Source: Mycolicibacterium sphagni
GTDB lineage: Bacteria > Actinomycetota > Actinomycetes > Mycobacteriales > Mycobacteriaceae
DNA: 64,000 bases
NCBI RefSeq assembly: GCF_002250655.1
Contig: NZ_NOZR01000029.1
Location: forward strand, 1-64,000
Direction: 5' to 3'
The notes beneath the pieces are model-generated. The model was not told the DNA's origin. It saw only the letters and a program-made list of their open reading frames with translations, and made no database searches. The position numbers and the translations under genes were made by a program. Below are positions 8,595-15,858 of the stretch, one piece after another; within the stretch, counting starts at the first letter, position 1, and every line of letters begins with the position of its first letter.

Positions 8595-9260
8595 TCAGAC
8601 GGAGTCCAATTCGGTGAACACTCCGTGGCGGTTGAGCTCGACGATCAGTACGTCGGCCATCAGATCGGTGCGGTCCAGGCAGGCTTGCCGCGCCGCGGCC
8701 GGGTGGCAGCCGCGGATCGCGGTGTATTCGGTCTCGGCGAGCGGTAGCAGCTGGACGGGGCCGTCGGGGTGGGTGGCCCAGAACTCCTGGGGCATGAAGC
8801 TGCGTGACGAACTGATGCTCGCTTTCAGCCGGGGGCCGGCGTATTCGTCGACGAGGACGTCGCGGAACAGGTTGGCGCCGTCGAGGAATTCGCGCGGGTC
8901 GTCGGTGTTGCGCAAGACCGACATCGTTCGTTCCATTGCGTCGAGCGCTGCCGGCCGGGGGTCGGTTGCGGCGCGGGCGGCCACCGCACCGATCAGCAGG
9001 CCATGCACCTCGTGGTGTTCCCGCAGTACGTCGGCATCGAAGCGATGAACGAACGCGCCGCGGTGATAGCGCGTCTCCAGGATGCCGTCGTGCTCGAGTT
9101 GGACGAGGGCTTCCTGCACCGGTACCCGGCTCAGCCCGAGGGCTGCGGCGATCTCGTTGCGGTCGACCCTGTCACCGGACCGCAGCCGTCCAGTGAGAAG
9201 GAGGTCGAGGACGTGCGCGACGACCAAGTCCTTCTCTTTGATCCCGTAGCGTTTGGGCAT
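8595..9260 (-). CDS. GntR family transcriptional regulator (FadR/FCD type)
   Basis: A 221-residue regulator, positional equivalent of Rv0043c. The N-terminal winged helix (about residues 1-70) has the GntR pattern: KDLVVAHVLDLLLTGRLRSGDRVDRNEIA, then the recognition helix ALGLSRVPVQEALVQLEHDG and wing residues GAFVHRF. A helical FCD-like ligand-binding domain follows. The ATG at 9258-9260 (MPKRYG) has a GGAGAG ribosome binding site; the open frame reaches 14 codons further upstream without family similarity. The gene is divergent from a cytochrome P450 gene. A perfect 10-bp inverted repeat with 5-bp spacer lies in the 115-bp region between them and is a reasonable candidate operator for this protein. 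Ligand unknown; control of the P450 is inferred from position only. Confidence 0.9.
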   Translation of the reverse strand: MPKRYGIKEKDLVVAHVLDLLLTGRLRSGDRVDRNEIAAALGLSRVPVQEALVQLEHDGILETRYHRGAFVHRFDADVLREHHEVHGLLIGAVAARAATDPRPAALDAMERTMSVLRNTDDPREFLDGANLFRDVLVDEYAGPRLKASISSSRSFMPQEFWATHPDGPVQLLPLAETEYTAIRGCHPAAARQACLDRTDLMADVLIVELNRHGVFTELDSV

Positions 9261-9341
9261 TGTCACTCTCCGGCTCGTCCCGACGACTGGACGCAGGGGC
9301 AATCCTTGCCGTTTTCTGGTGATTATCCGGGCGAATCACCG

Positions 9342-9366
9342 GTAACGAGACTGTTGGTCTCGTTAC
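9342..9366. promoter_or_regulatory. Perfect 10-bp inverted repeat, candidate operator
   Basis: GTAACGAGAC (9342-9351), spacer TGTTG, then GTCTCGTTAC (9357-9366): a perfect inverted repeat of 10 bp per arm. It ends 9 nt before the P450 start codon, between the divergent GntR regulator and the P450. It could be a dimeric regulator site or, if transcribed, a hairpin covering the P450 ribosome binding region. Confidence 0.6.
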
Positions 9367-9375
9367 GCTGCGAGC

Positions 9376-10548
9376 ATGACGACGATGGAACTCCCCGACA
9401 GCTTCTATGCGGATGCCCCGGTGGCGAGGGGGCGTACCGCGGCCATGGAGTATCTACGTCGGCCAGGACCGGTGTACCAGGTTGGCAACACGTGGATGAT
9501 TACGAGTTACGAGGGAGTTCGGTTCGCTCAACGGAACCCCGATTTATTCTCTTCGGCCAAGGCCTTCGACGGGGTCGCCAATGCGATCCAGCTGATCCCG
9601 ATCGCGATCGACCCGCCTAAGCACGCCGACTACCGCAGGGTGCTCGACCCGATGTTCGGCCCCAAACGGATGGAGGCCATGGATGCCGATCTGCGCGCGC
9701 AGCTGCGTGGGCACATCGATCAGTTCGCCCCGCTCGGGCGATGTGACGTGGTGGCCGACCTGTCCTACAAGTTCCCGACCCAGGCGATCCTGACCCTGTT
9801 CGGGCTGCCGTTGGAGCACCTGCCGAAGTTCCTGGGGTGGGTGACGGGCATCATCAAGGGTGCCGACGTCTCGTCGCTGGGCAATGAAACGTCGCAATCG
9901 GTGATCGATTGCAGCATGGCCCTTTTCGTCTTCCTGCAGGAGCAGCTCGAGATGAAGAAGAGCCACCCGGGCGACGACATGCTCAGCTCGATTCTGGCTC
10001 TCGACGGTGACAGCGCGTGGACCGACGCCGAGATCCTGGGTCTGTGCTTCCTGATCATCCTGGCCGGGCTCGACACCGTGACCGGGGCCATCGGGTTCGC
10101 GTTGCTGAACCTGGCCAACGATCCGATGCTGCGCCATCGGCTGATCGACGATCCGTCGCTGATCCCGCCGTTTGTCGAAGAGGTGTTGCGGCTCGACGGC
10201 CCGGTGCCCGGCGTGCCGCGCCTGACCACAGCCGACGTGGAGGTCGACGGGGTCATGATTCCCGCGAACTCCGCAGTGATGCTGATGCTGTGCACGGCGA
10301 ATCGCGAAGGCCCCAATGCCCACATCGCCAACGAGATGGATCTGACCGCCAAGTCCACCCACCTGGGTTTCGGCGGAGGCGTGCACCGGTGCCTGGGCTC
10401 GCACCTGGCGAGGCGCGAACTGCGGCTGACGATCGAGGAATTCCACGCGCGCATCCCCGACTACAGGCAGGCCGGCGAGGCCACCACGCTGTGGCCCGCC
10501 GGCACCTTCGGTCTGGAGTCGCTGCCGCTGGAATTCGACCCCTGCTAG
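9376..10548 (+). CDS. Cytochrome P450
   Basis: A 390-residue soluble bacterial P450 monooxygenase. The heme-binding loop is GFGGGVHRCLGSH with the thiolate ligand at C339. The I-helix carries LAGLDTVT, with the acid-threonine pair needed for oxygen activation. The K-helix ExxR is in EEVLRLDG, followed by the usual VPGVPRLTT region. N-terminal features of class I bacterial P450s (DPPKHADYRRVLDPMF) are present and there is no membrane anchor, so it needs a ferredoxin and reductase encoded elsewhere. The start ATG 9376 follows a perfect inverted repeat. The gene is divergent from the GntR regulator and absent from the corresponding M. tuberculosis position. Substrate not deducible; it resembles the group of mycobacterial P450s acting on hydrophobic ring compounds only in general terms. 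Confidence 0.95.
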   Translation: MTTMELPDSFYADAPVARGRTAAMEYLRRPGPVYQVGNTWMITSYEGVRFAQRNPDLFSSAKAFDGVANAIQLIPIAIDPPKHADYRRVLDPMFGPKRMEAMDADLRAQLRGHIDQFAPLGRCDVVADLSYKFPTQAILTLFGLPLEHLPKFLGWVTGIIKGADVSSLGNETSQSVIDCSMALFVFLQEQLEMKKSHPGDDMLSSILALDGDSAWTDAEILGLCFLIILAGLDTVTGAIGFALLNLANDPMLRHRLIDDPSLIPPFVEEVLRLDGPVPGVPRLTTADVEVDGVMIPANSAVMLMLCTANREGPNAHIANEMDLTAKSTHLGFGGGVHRCLGSHLARRELRLTIEEFHARIPDYRQAGEATTLWPAGTFGLESLPLEFDPC

Positions 10549-10567
10549 CGAGGCAATCGGGTCTAGG

Positions 10568-11356
10568 TCAGCGGGCGTCGCGCCAGCGAACCAGCGCCTG
10601 CGCCGGACCGAGGTCGTAGTCGGGTCCATTCGCGCCGACGGTCAGCAGCGTGGCGCCGAGCCCGGCCAGGGCCTCGGCGTTGGCTACCAGGGCGTCGAGG
10701 TCGTTGCCGCCCTCCACGCCCGCGGACCGTTCGACGGCGGCGGGGTCGCGGCCGACGTCGGCGCAGTGCCGGTCGAGTACCTCGGCCTTGCCCGGGTAGG
10801 TCTCGGCATTGGTGAACCCGTGCCAGATGTCGCCGTGCTCGGCGACTAGGCGCAGGGTCTTCTTCTCGCCCTGGCCACCGATGAGGATCGGGATGTCGCG
10901 CGTCGGCGTCGGGTTCAGCTTGGCCAGCCGGGACTTGATCCGCGGCAGCGCGGCGGCGAGGTCGTCGAGGCGGCTGCCGACGGTGCCGAAGTCGTAGCCG
11001 TACTCGTCGTAGTCCTTCTCTTTCCAGCCTGAGCCGATGCCGAGGATCAGCCGGCCGCCGGAAATGTGGTCGACGGTGCGGGCCATATCGGCCAGCAACT
11101 CCGGGTTGCGATAGGAGTTGCACGACACCAGGGCGCCGATCTCGACGCGAGAGGTCTGCTCGGCCCAGGCGCCCAGCATGGTCCAGCACTCGAAGTGCGC
11201 GCCGTCGGGATCGCCGTAGAGCGGGAAGAAGTGATCCCAGTTGAAGACGACGTCGACGCCGATGTCCTCACAGCGTCGGACGGCGTCGCGGATCTGGTTG
11301 TAGTCGGTGGAATGCTGCGGCTGCAGTTGCACGCCGATACGAATGGGAAAGGTCAC
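10568..11356 (-). CDS. LLM-class F420-dependent oxidoreductase
   Basis: A 262-residue luciferase-like (LLM) TIM-barrel oxidoreductase, positional equivalent of Rv0044c. Typical elements are the N-terminal strand IRIGVQLQPQ, VVFNWDHFFPL, the ISGGRLILGIGSGWKEKDYDEYG stretch that binds the deazaflavin phosphate region, and IPILIGGQGEKKTLRLVAEHGD near the C-terminal half. In mycobacteria such proteins use reduced F420, but some use FMN; the cofactor is inferred. The start is GTG 11354-11356, with a TACGGT hexamer 6 nt upstream and no ribosome binding site. It follows the alpha/beta hydrolase on the same strand with a 53-nt gap and converges on the P450 gene. Substrate unknown. Confidence 0.9.
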   Translation of the reverse strand: MTFPIRIGVQLQPQHSTDYNQIRDAVRRCEDIGVDVVFNWDHFFPLYGDPDGAHFECWTMLGAWAEQTSRVEIGALVSCNSYRNPELLADMARTVDHISGGRLILGIGSGWKEKDYDEYGYDFGTVGSRLDDLAAALPRIKSRLAKLNPTPTRDIPILIGGQGEKKTLRLVAEHGDIWHGFTNAETYPGKAEVLDRHCADVGRDPAAVERSAGVEGGNDLDALVANAEALAGLGATLLTVGANGPDYDLGPAQALVRWRDAR

Positions 11357-11362
11357 GCATCA

Positions 11363-11368
11363 ACCGTA
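11363..11368 (-). promoter_or_regulatory. Possible leaderless -10 element of the LLM oxidoreductase
   Basis: TACGGT on the minus strand, 6 nt before the GTG start at 11356, no Shine-Dalgarno sequence. Confidence 0.35.
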
Positions 11369-11409
11369 CGTTCGGCCAGACCGCGGTATTCCCGTTCGGG
11401 CGCACAGAT

Positions 11410-12330
11410 TCAGCCCAGCACCTCGCGCAGGATGTCGACCAGAGCACGGGGCTGGTCGCCCTGGACCGAGTGGCCGGAGTCGGGCACCACGATCACCTTC
11501 TGAAAACCCGGTGCGGTGCGGGCGAATTCGTCGGCGTCGTCGTCGTTGACGAAGAACGAGTTGGCGCCGCGCACCAGCGTGGTCGGCATCGTGATCGACG
11601 GGACGTCGTCCCACAGGCCGGCGAACGACTCCGGCAGGCCGTCGCCCTTGTCCGCACCTTTGCGGAACGAGTCGTAGCGCCACGTCCAGGTGCCGTCATC
11701 CAACTGCTTTGAGTTATGAAAAACACCGCGGCGCAGAGACTCTCGGCTTCGGGTTGGCGAGGCGGCGATGGTCACGTCCAGCATGGCGGCGAAGCTCGGG
11801 AAGGTGCGCTCACCTTGGACCAGTGCGACCGCGCCCATCTGCGCCTTGGTCATCTGTTCGTGCCGTTCCGGTGCGGATGGGGTGACGTCGACCAGCACCA
11901 GCTTGCGGACTAGATCAGGCGCCGTCGTCGCCAGCCGCAGCGCCGTCAGACCGCCCAGGGACATGCCGACCACCAGGTCGGCGTCGGGGGCCAGGTCGCG
12001 CACCACCGGTTCGATTACCGTGGCGTTGAGCTTGGGACCGTAGTCGCCGTCCTCCCGCCACGCAGAGCGGCCATGGCCGGGAAGATCAACGGCCAGAGCG
12101 GGAACCCCAAGGCCGAGAATGACGGTGTCCCAGGTGTGCGCGTTCTGTCCGCCGCCGTGCAGGAACACCACGCGCACCGGGTCGGTGCCCCAGCGCACGG
12201 TGCTGACGGGGCCGCGGTCGATGCGCTGCACCGGGGGCAGTGCATCGCTCACCCCGGCTTGTTCGGCATTCTCGGGCAGCAGTGCGAACTCGTCGAGTCC
12301 GATCAGCTGGTCGTCGGAGATCTCGGTCAT
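11410..12330 (-). CDS. Alpha/beta hydrolase (Rv0045c-like esterase)
   Basis: A 306-residue alpha/beta-hydrolase fold protein, positional equivalent of Rv0045c, an esterase. The oxyanion motif HGGGQNAHTWD, nucleophile elbow GMSLGG (serine nucleophile) and the catalytic histidine in DSGHSVQGD are all present; an aspartate before the cap-to-core return completes the triad. Between these lies a cap segment (PERHEQMTKAQMGAVALVQG onward). There is no signal peptide, so it is cytoplasmic. ATG 12328-12330 (MTEISDDQ) was chosen over a frame extending 30 codons upstream because a TACAGT hexamer lies 6 nt before it and the extension would run into the promoter region of the divergent gene. The natural substrate is not known; short-chain esters or thioesters are likely from the family. 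Confidence 0.9.
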   Translation of the reverse strand: MTEISDDQLIGLDEFALLPENAEQAGVSDALPPVQRIDRGPVSTVRWGTDPVRVVFLHGGGQNAHTWDTVILGLGVPALAVDLPGHGRSAWREDGDYGPKLNATVIEPVVRDLAPDADLVVGMSLGGLTALRLATTAPDLVRKLVLVDVTPSAPERHEQMTKAQMGAVALVQGERTFPSFAAMLDVTIAASPTRSRESLRRGVFHNSKQLDDGTWTWRYDSFRKGADKGDGLPESFAGLWDDVPSITMPTTLVRGANSFFVNDDDADEFARTAPGFQKVIVVPDSGHSVQGDQPRALVDILREVLG

Positions 12331-12336
12331 GTGTCG

Positions 12337-12342
12337 ACTGTA
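12337..12342 (-). promoter_or_regulatory. Possible leaderless -10 element of the hydrolase gene
   Basis: TACAGT on the minus strand, 6 nt before the ATG at 12330. A GGGGGCA/TGCCCCC inverted repeat (12343-12372) lies just upstream in the divergent promoter region. Confidence 0.35.
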
Positions 12343-12411
12343 GGGGGCATCGTCACCGAGAAGGGTGCCCCCGTCACGTATGTTCGACGCGGGTCGAGAG
12401 GGGTCATCAGG

Positions 12412-13962
12412 GTGAAGCAAGTCAAACGGCGGGCGTTCCTGGCCGGTAGTGCCGGTGCTGTGGCCGCGGTGTCGGCCCAGGCGGCGGTCGCGTGCTCGTC
12501 GCCGCCGACGGTCGACGCGTCACCGAGCAGCGGTCTGCCGGAAGCCGTTGCGCAGCAGCGCGCCAAGTACGTGGCCGAGTACGGGCCCGACTACGTCGAC
12601 CACGTCATCGTCCCGCACCTGATGAACCGCGTCACCCAAGGTGAGCGGCCCGTACTGCCGATGATCGACGTCGCGCTGACCAAGGAGAACGCCCTGCCCC
12701 GCGATTTGTGGGGTTTGTTGAGCGCGACTTGGCAGCCCAACCCGGAGGAAGGCGTCACGGTCTTCCTGCAGGGCCTGGAGAAGCGTGGACCCGACAACCG
12801 GCGCAAGCGGATCTACATGTCGGCCGTGACGCCGGATCTCTACCGGGCGGTCTATCAGCCGAAGGTCGTCGCGTTCTGGAATGAGCTGTTCGCACCGGAC
12901 AACACCAATAAACCGCTGATGCGGGTGTACCTCGACACGTTCTGGGATCTGTACTGGGACCTGCACCTCGGGGTCAAAGGCTCTGACATCCCGGCGCAGG
13001 TGAGGGAGATCGGCACCAGCTTCATGGCGGTGCTGGCCTACCGCGACGTCACCCAGCGAAACGTCCACGACAACTACATGACGGTTCGCAAGAACCTCGA
13101 CTTCCTGAAGTCCTGGATCGACGACCGCCTGGGCGACATCTCGTCCGGCGTCACACCGAACCCCAAGGCGACGTTCGCCTGGTACTGGCTCACCAACGGT
13201 GAGGGCAGCGAGTACTTCAACCACAAGGACGTGGTCTTCGAGTGTTTCCACAACTTCGTCGCGTTCAGCCAGTGGGGCAACAGCCTGTTCAACGTCATGG
13301 GCACGCTGGCGCGCGACGCCGGTGATCCGCAGGCCAAGGACTGGTTCGCCAAGACCATGTCCGGAAGCCCCGACACAGGCACACCGTTTCCCCCGCTGGA
13401 GCGGTTCGTGATGGAGCTCTTCCGGGTGATCTCACCGAATGGTGGCAGCATCTCGGCCCTGGCCGAAACGTCGCCGCCGCCGTTCGATCGTTATACCTAC
13501 ATGGTCACCCCGCACCCGACGACCAGCCGGGACGCGGTGCAGTGGGTCAATCCCGACGCCTTCGATCCGGAGCGCTACCTGCCGACGCCGACCAGCGCGC
13601 AGGTAGACCAGGCCAAGATTCAGCAGATGGGTCTGGCCGGTTGCCCATTCGACCCGGTGGATTGGCCGGTGCGGGACGGCCGGCCGGCGGCGTTGCGCAA
13701 CAGCGCCTTCGGCACGGTGTTCGGGGTGGCCGACGGCCAGCCGATGCCGGTGTGCGACTACGCCGGCTTCGCGCCGTTCGGCTTTGGTTACCGGCGCTGC
13801 CCCGGAGAGCAGCTGACCACGATGGCGTTCGAGGATCTGCTGCGCAAGGTGTGGACCGACCGGCTTGACTTCGTCAAGGTGCGCGGCGATGGTGCCGAGC
13901 AACTGCCGGTCGGCCCCACGACGGTCATCGCCGACGACATGGGGTTCGTTCGTCGGCGATGA
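12412..13962 (+). CDS. Tat-exported lipoprotein with cytochrome P450 fold signatures
   Basis: A 516-residue protein starting with GTG 12412 (GAGAGGGG upstream). The N-terminus has a twin-arginine motif (KRRAFLA, R6-R7), an alanine-rich hydrophobic core and a lipobox-like AVAC with C28, so it looks like a Tat-dependent lipoprotein. The rest reads as a heme-thiolate protein: K-helix ELFR (E335, R338), the FDPERYL meander, and the heme loop FGFGYRRCPGEQ with C463 as probable iron ligand. The region where the I-helix should lie (HNFVAFSQWGNSLFN) lacks the usual acid-threonine pair, as in peroxygenase-type P450s. Export of folded heme protein would fit Tat. It lies between the Rv0045c-like gene and ino1, where M. 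tuberculosis has nothing. Substrate and partner unknown. An extended upstream frame to 12073 is antisense to the hydrolase and is not part of the gene. Confidence 0.8.
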   Translation: MKQVKRRAFLAGSAGAVAAVSAQAAVACSSPPTVDASPSSGLPEAVAQQRAKYVAEYGPDYVDHVIVPHLMNRVTQGERPVLPMIDVALTKENALPRDLWGLLSATWQPNPEEGVTVFLQGLEKRGPDNRRKRIYMSAVTPDLYRAVYQPKVVAFWNELFAPDNTNKPLMRVYLDTFWDLYWDLHLGVKGSDIPAQVREIGTSFMAVLAYRDVTQRNVHDNYMTVRKNLDFLKSWIDDRLGDISSGVTPNPKATFAWYWLTNGEGSEYFNHKDVVFECFHNFVAFSQWGNSLFNVMGTLARDAGDPQAKDWFAKTMSGSPDTGTPFPPLERFVMELFRVISPNGGSISALAETSPPPFDRYTYMVTPHPTTSRDAVQWVNPDAFDPERYLPTPTSAQVDQAKIQQMGLAGCPFDPVDWPVRDGRPAALRNSAFGTVFGVADGQPMPVCDYAGFAPFGFGYRRCPGEQLTTMAFEDLLRKVWTDRLDFVKVRGDGAEQLPVGPTTVIADDMGFVRRR

Positions 13963-13968
13963 CGCGTC

Positions 13969-15072
13969 CTACTCGCCGGCGATGAACTCCTCGAGCTGCG
14001 TCCGCGCGATATCGTCGGGCAGCTGCTTGGGCGGACTCTTCATCAGGTAGGCCGAGGCTGGGACGATCGGGCCGCCGATGCCGCGGTCCTTGGCGATCTT
14101 GGCCGCACGCACGGCGTCGATGATGATGCCGGCAGAGTTCGGCGAATCCCACACCTCGAGCTTGTACTCCAGGGTCAGCGGCACGTCACCGAACGCGCGG
14201 CCCTCGAGCCGGACGTAGGCCCACTTGCGGTCGTCGAGCCAAGCGACGTGGTCCGACGGGCCGATGTGGACGTTCTTGTCCTCGATCTTGCCTGCCAGCG
14301 AGCCGGTCAGGTTGGAGGTGACGGCCTGGGTCTTGGAAACCTTCTTGGACTCCAGGCGCTCGCGCTCGAGCATGTTCTTGAAGTCCATGTTGCCGCCGAC
14401 GTTCAGCTGATAGGTGCGGTCCAGCGTGACGCCGCGGTCCTCAAAAAGCTTGGCCATCACGCGGTGGGTGATGGTCGCGCCGACCTGGCTCTTGATGTCG
14501 TCGCCGACGATCGGCACACCGGCGTCCTCGAACTTCTTGGCCCAGACGGGATCCGAGGCGATGAAAACCGGCAGCGCGTTGACGAACGCGACCTTGGCGT
14601 CGATGGCGCACTGCGCGTAGAACTTGTCGGCCTCGTCCGAGCCCACGGGCAGGTAGGACACCAGCACGTCGACTTGAGCGTCCTTGAGGATCTTGACCAC
14701 GTCAACGGGCTGCTCGTCGGAGATCTCGATGGTCTCGGCGTAGTACTTGCCGATGCCGTCCAGCGTCGGGCCGCGCTGCACAACGACGTCGGTCGGCGGC
14801 ACGTCCGCGATCTTGATGGTGTTGTTCTCCGAAGCGAAGATCGCCTCGGACAGATCGAAGCCGACCTTCTTGGCGTCCACGTCGAACGCGGCGACAAACT
14901 TCACGTCACGTACGTGGTAGGGGCCGAGCTTCACATGCATCAGGCCAGGAACGGTGGCGTTCGCGTCGGCGTCCTTGTAGTACTGCACGCCCTGGACCAG
15001 TGAGGACGCGCAGTTGCCGACGCCGACAATGGCGACCCGCACATCTGTCGACGCTCCGTTGTGCTCCGTCAT
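13969..15072 (-). CDS. ino1: Inositol-1-phosphate synthase
   Basis: A 367-residue L-myo-inositol-1-phosphate synthase, the same length as M. tuberculosis Ino1 (Rv0046c). It converts glucose 6-phosphate to inositol 1-phosphate with NAD as catalytic cofactor, feeding phosphatidylinositol, mannosylated lipids and mycothiol. The Rossmann motif VGVGNCASS is at residues 16-24; the conserved LNVGGNMDF, SNLTGS, DHVAWLDDRK and EYKLEVWDSPNSAG blocks of the active site are all present. A strong AGGAGA ribosome binding site precedes the ATG at 15070-15072. It lies 59 nt downstream of the padR gene on the same strand and they are probably co-transcribed, as in M. tuberculosis. It converges on the Tat-P450 gene with a 6-nt gap. 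Confidence 0.98.
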   Translation of the reverse strand: MTEHNGASTDVRVAIVGVGNCASSLVQGVQYYKDADANATVPGLMHVKLGPYHVRDVKFVAAFDVDAKKVGFDLSEAIFASENNTIKIADVPPTDVVVQRGPTLDGIGKYYAETIEISDEQPVDVVKILKDAQVDVLVSYLPVGSDEADKFYAQCAIDAKVAFVNALPVFIASDPVWAKKFEDAGVPIVGDDIKSQVGATITHRVMAKLFEDRGVTLDRTYQLNVGGNMDFKNMLERERLESKKVSKTQAVTSNLTGSLAGKIEDKNVHIGPSDHVAWLDDRKWAYVRLEGRAFGDVPLTLEYKLEVWDSPNSAGIIIDAVRAAKIAKDRGIGGPIVPASAYLMKSPPKQLPDDIARTQLEEFIAGE

Positions 15073-15131
15073 GGGACGTTCTCCTAACTCGTACTTCTAC
15101 TGGCTGCTGTTCAGGTACTGCGGCGGCCGCG

Positions 15132-15677
15132 TCAGGCCTGGTCTGGATGGCTTTGCGCCACCCGCTCAGCGGCAATCAGCTCGTTGAGCCACTTGACTTC
15201 CCGCTCGCTGGACTCCAGGCCCAGCTGATGCAGTTGTCGGGTATAGCGGTCGAGCGAATTGCTCGCCCGGGCGATGGCCTCCCGCAGACCTTCGCGGCGT
15301 TCTTCCACCTGGCGCCGGCGGCCTTCAAGGATCCGCATCCGGGCCTCGGCCGGTGTGCGGTTGAAGAACGCCAGGTGCACACCGAAGCCGTCGTCGGTGT
15401 AATTCTGCGGACCGGTATCGGCCACCAGCTCGGCGAACCGCTGGCGTCCGGTATCGGTCAGCTGATACACCCGGCGGGCACGGCGCAACACCGTTGTTCC
15501 CGCGGGTGCGGTGTCCTCGACGATCAACCCGTCGGTCTGCATCCGACGCAGCGCCGGGTAAAGCGAGCCGTAGGAAAAAGCGCGGAACGCCCCCAGTAAG
15601 CCCGTCAGCCGCTTGCGCAGTTCGTAGCCGTGCATGGGGGATTCGAGGAGAAGACCCAAGATGGCTAGCTCCAGCAT
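15132..15677 (-). CDS. PadR family transcriptional regulator upstream of ino1
   Basis: A 181-residue PadR regulator, equivalent of Rv0047c. The N-terminal winged helix has the family pattern LELAILGLLLESPMHGYELRKRL (residues 2-24), and the wing is GTTVLRRARRVYQLTDTGRQRF. A C-terminal helical dimerisation region (RMRILEGRRRQVEERREGLR onward) follows. A near-perfect ribosome binding site (AAAGGAGGTGA) precedes the ATG at 15675-15677, giving it unusually strong translation signals for a regulator. It is the first gene of a putative padR-ino1 operon. A CGATAGTATCG palindrome about 48 bp upstream may be its operator. The conserved linkage suggests a role in inositol or envelope homeostasis, but this is inference. 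Confidence 0.92.
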   Translation of the reverse strand: MLELAILGLLLESPMHGYELRKRLTGLLGAFRAFSYGSLYPALRRMQTDGLIVEDTAPAGTTVLRRARRVYQLTDTGRQRFAELVADTGPQNYTDDGFGVHLAFFNRTPAEARMRILEGRRRQVEERREGLREAIARASNSLDRYTRQLHQLGLESSEREVKWLNELIAAERVAQSHPDQA

Positions 15678-15724
15678 CGGGTCACCTCCTTTGCTCGGCC
15701 GTTACGGCGATTCGACACCTCTGG

Positions 15725-15735
15725 CGATAGTATCG
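15725..15735. promoter_or_regulatory. CGATAGTATCG palindrome upstream of padR-ino1
   Basis: An 11-bp palindrome, followed 6 bp later by a further CGATA half-site (15740-15744), in an AT-rich island (15725-15755) that also carries TATA-like hexamers on the minus strand. It is the only AT-rich stretch between padR and the next gene, so it is the likely promoter/operator. On the padR-distal side are two tandem GAGCGGGCGTT copies (15770-15791). Confidence 0.4.
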
Positions 15736-15858
15736 GAGCGATATATTTAACGCTACTTGAACGCCGTGCGAGCGGGCGTTGAGCGGGCGTTGAGCGGTGA
15801 GCGTCACCCCAGCGTTGCGTTCGACGCCGAACGTCACCTCCGGCGTCATGCTCGCGGG

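Noticed and set aside
12073..12411. A 113-residue extension of the Tat-P450 protein
   Set aside because: It overlaps the divergent hydrolase antisense; the Tat signal requires the start at 12412.
15770..15791. Tandem GAGCGGGCGTT copies as a repeat array
   Set aside because: Only two copies; too short to be a CRISPR or a meaningful repeat family.
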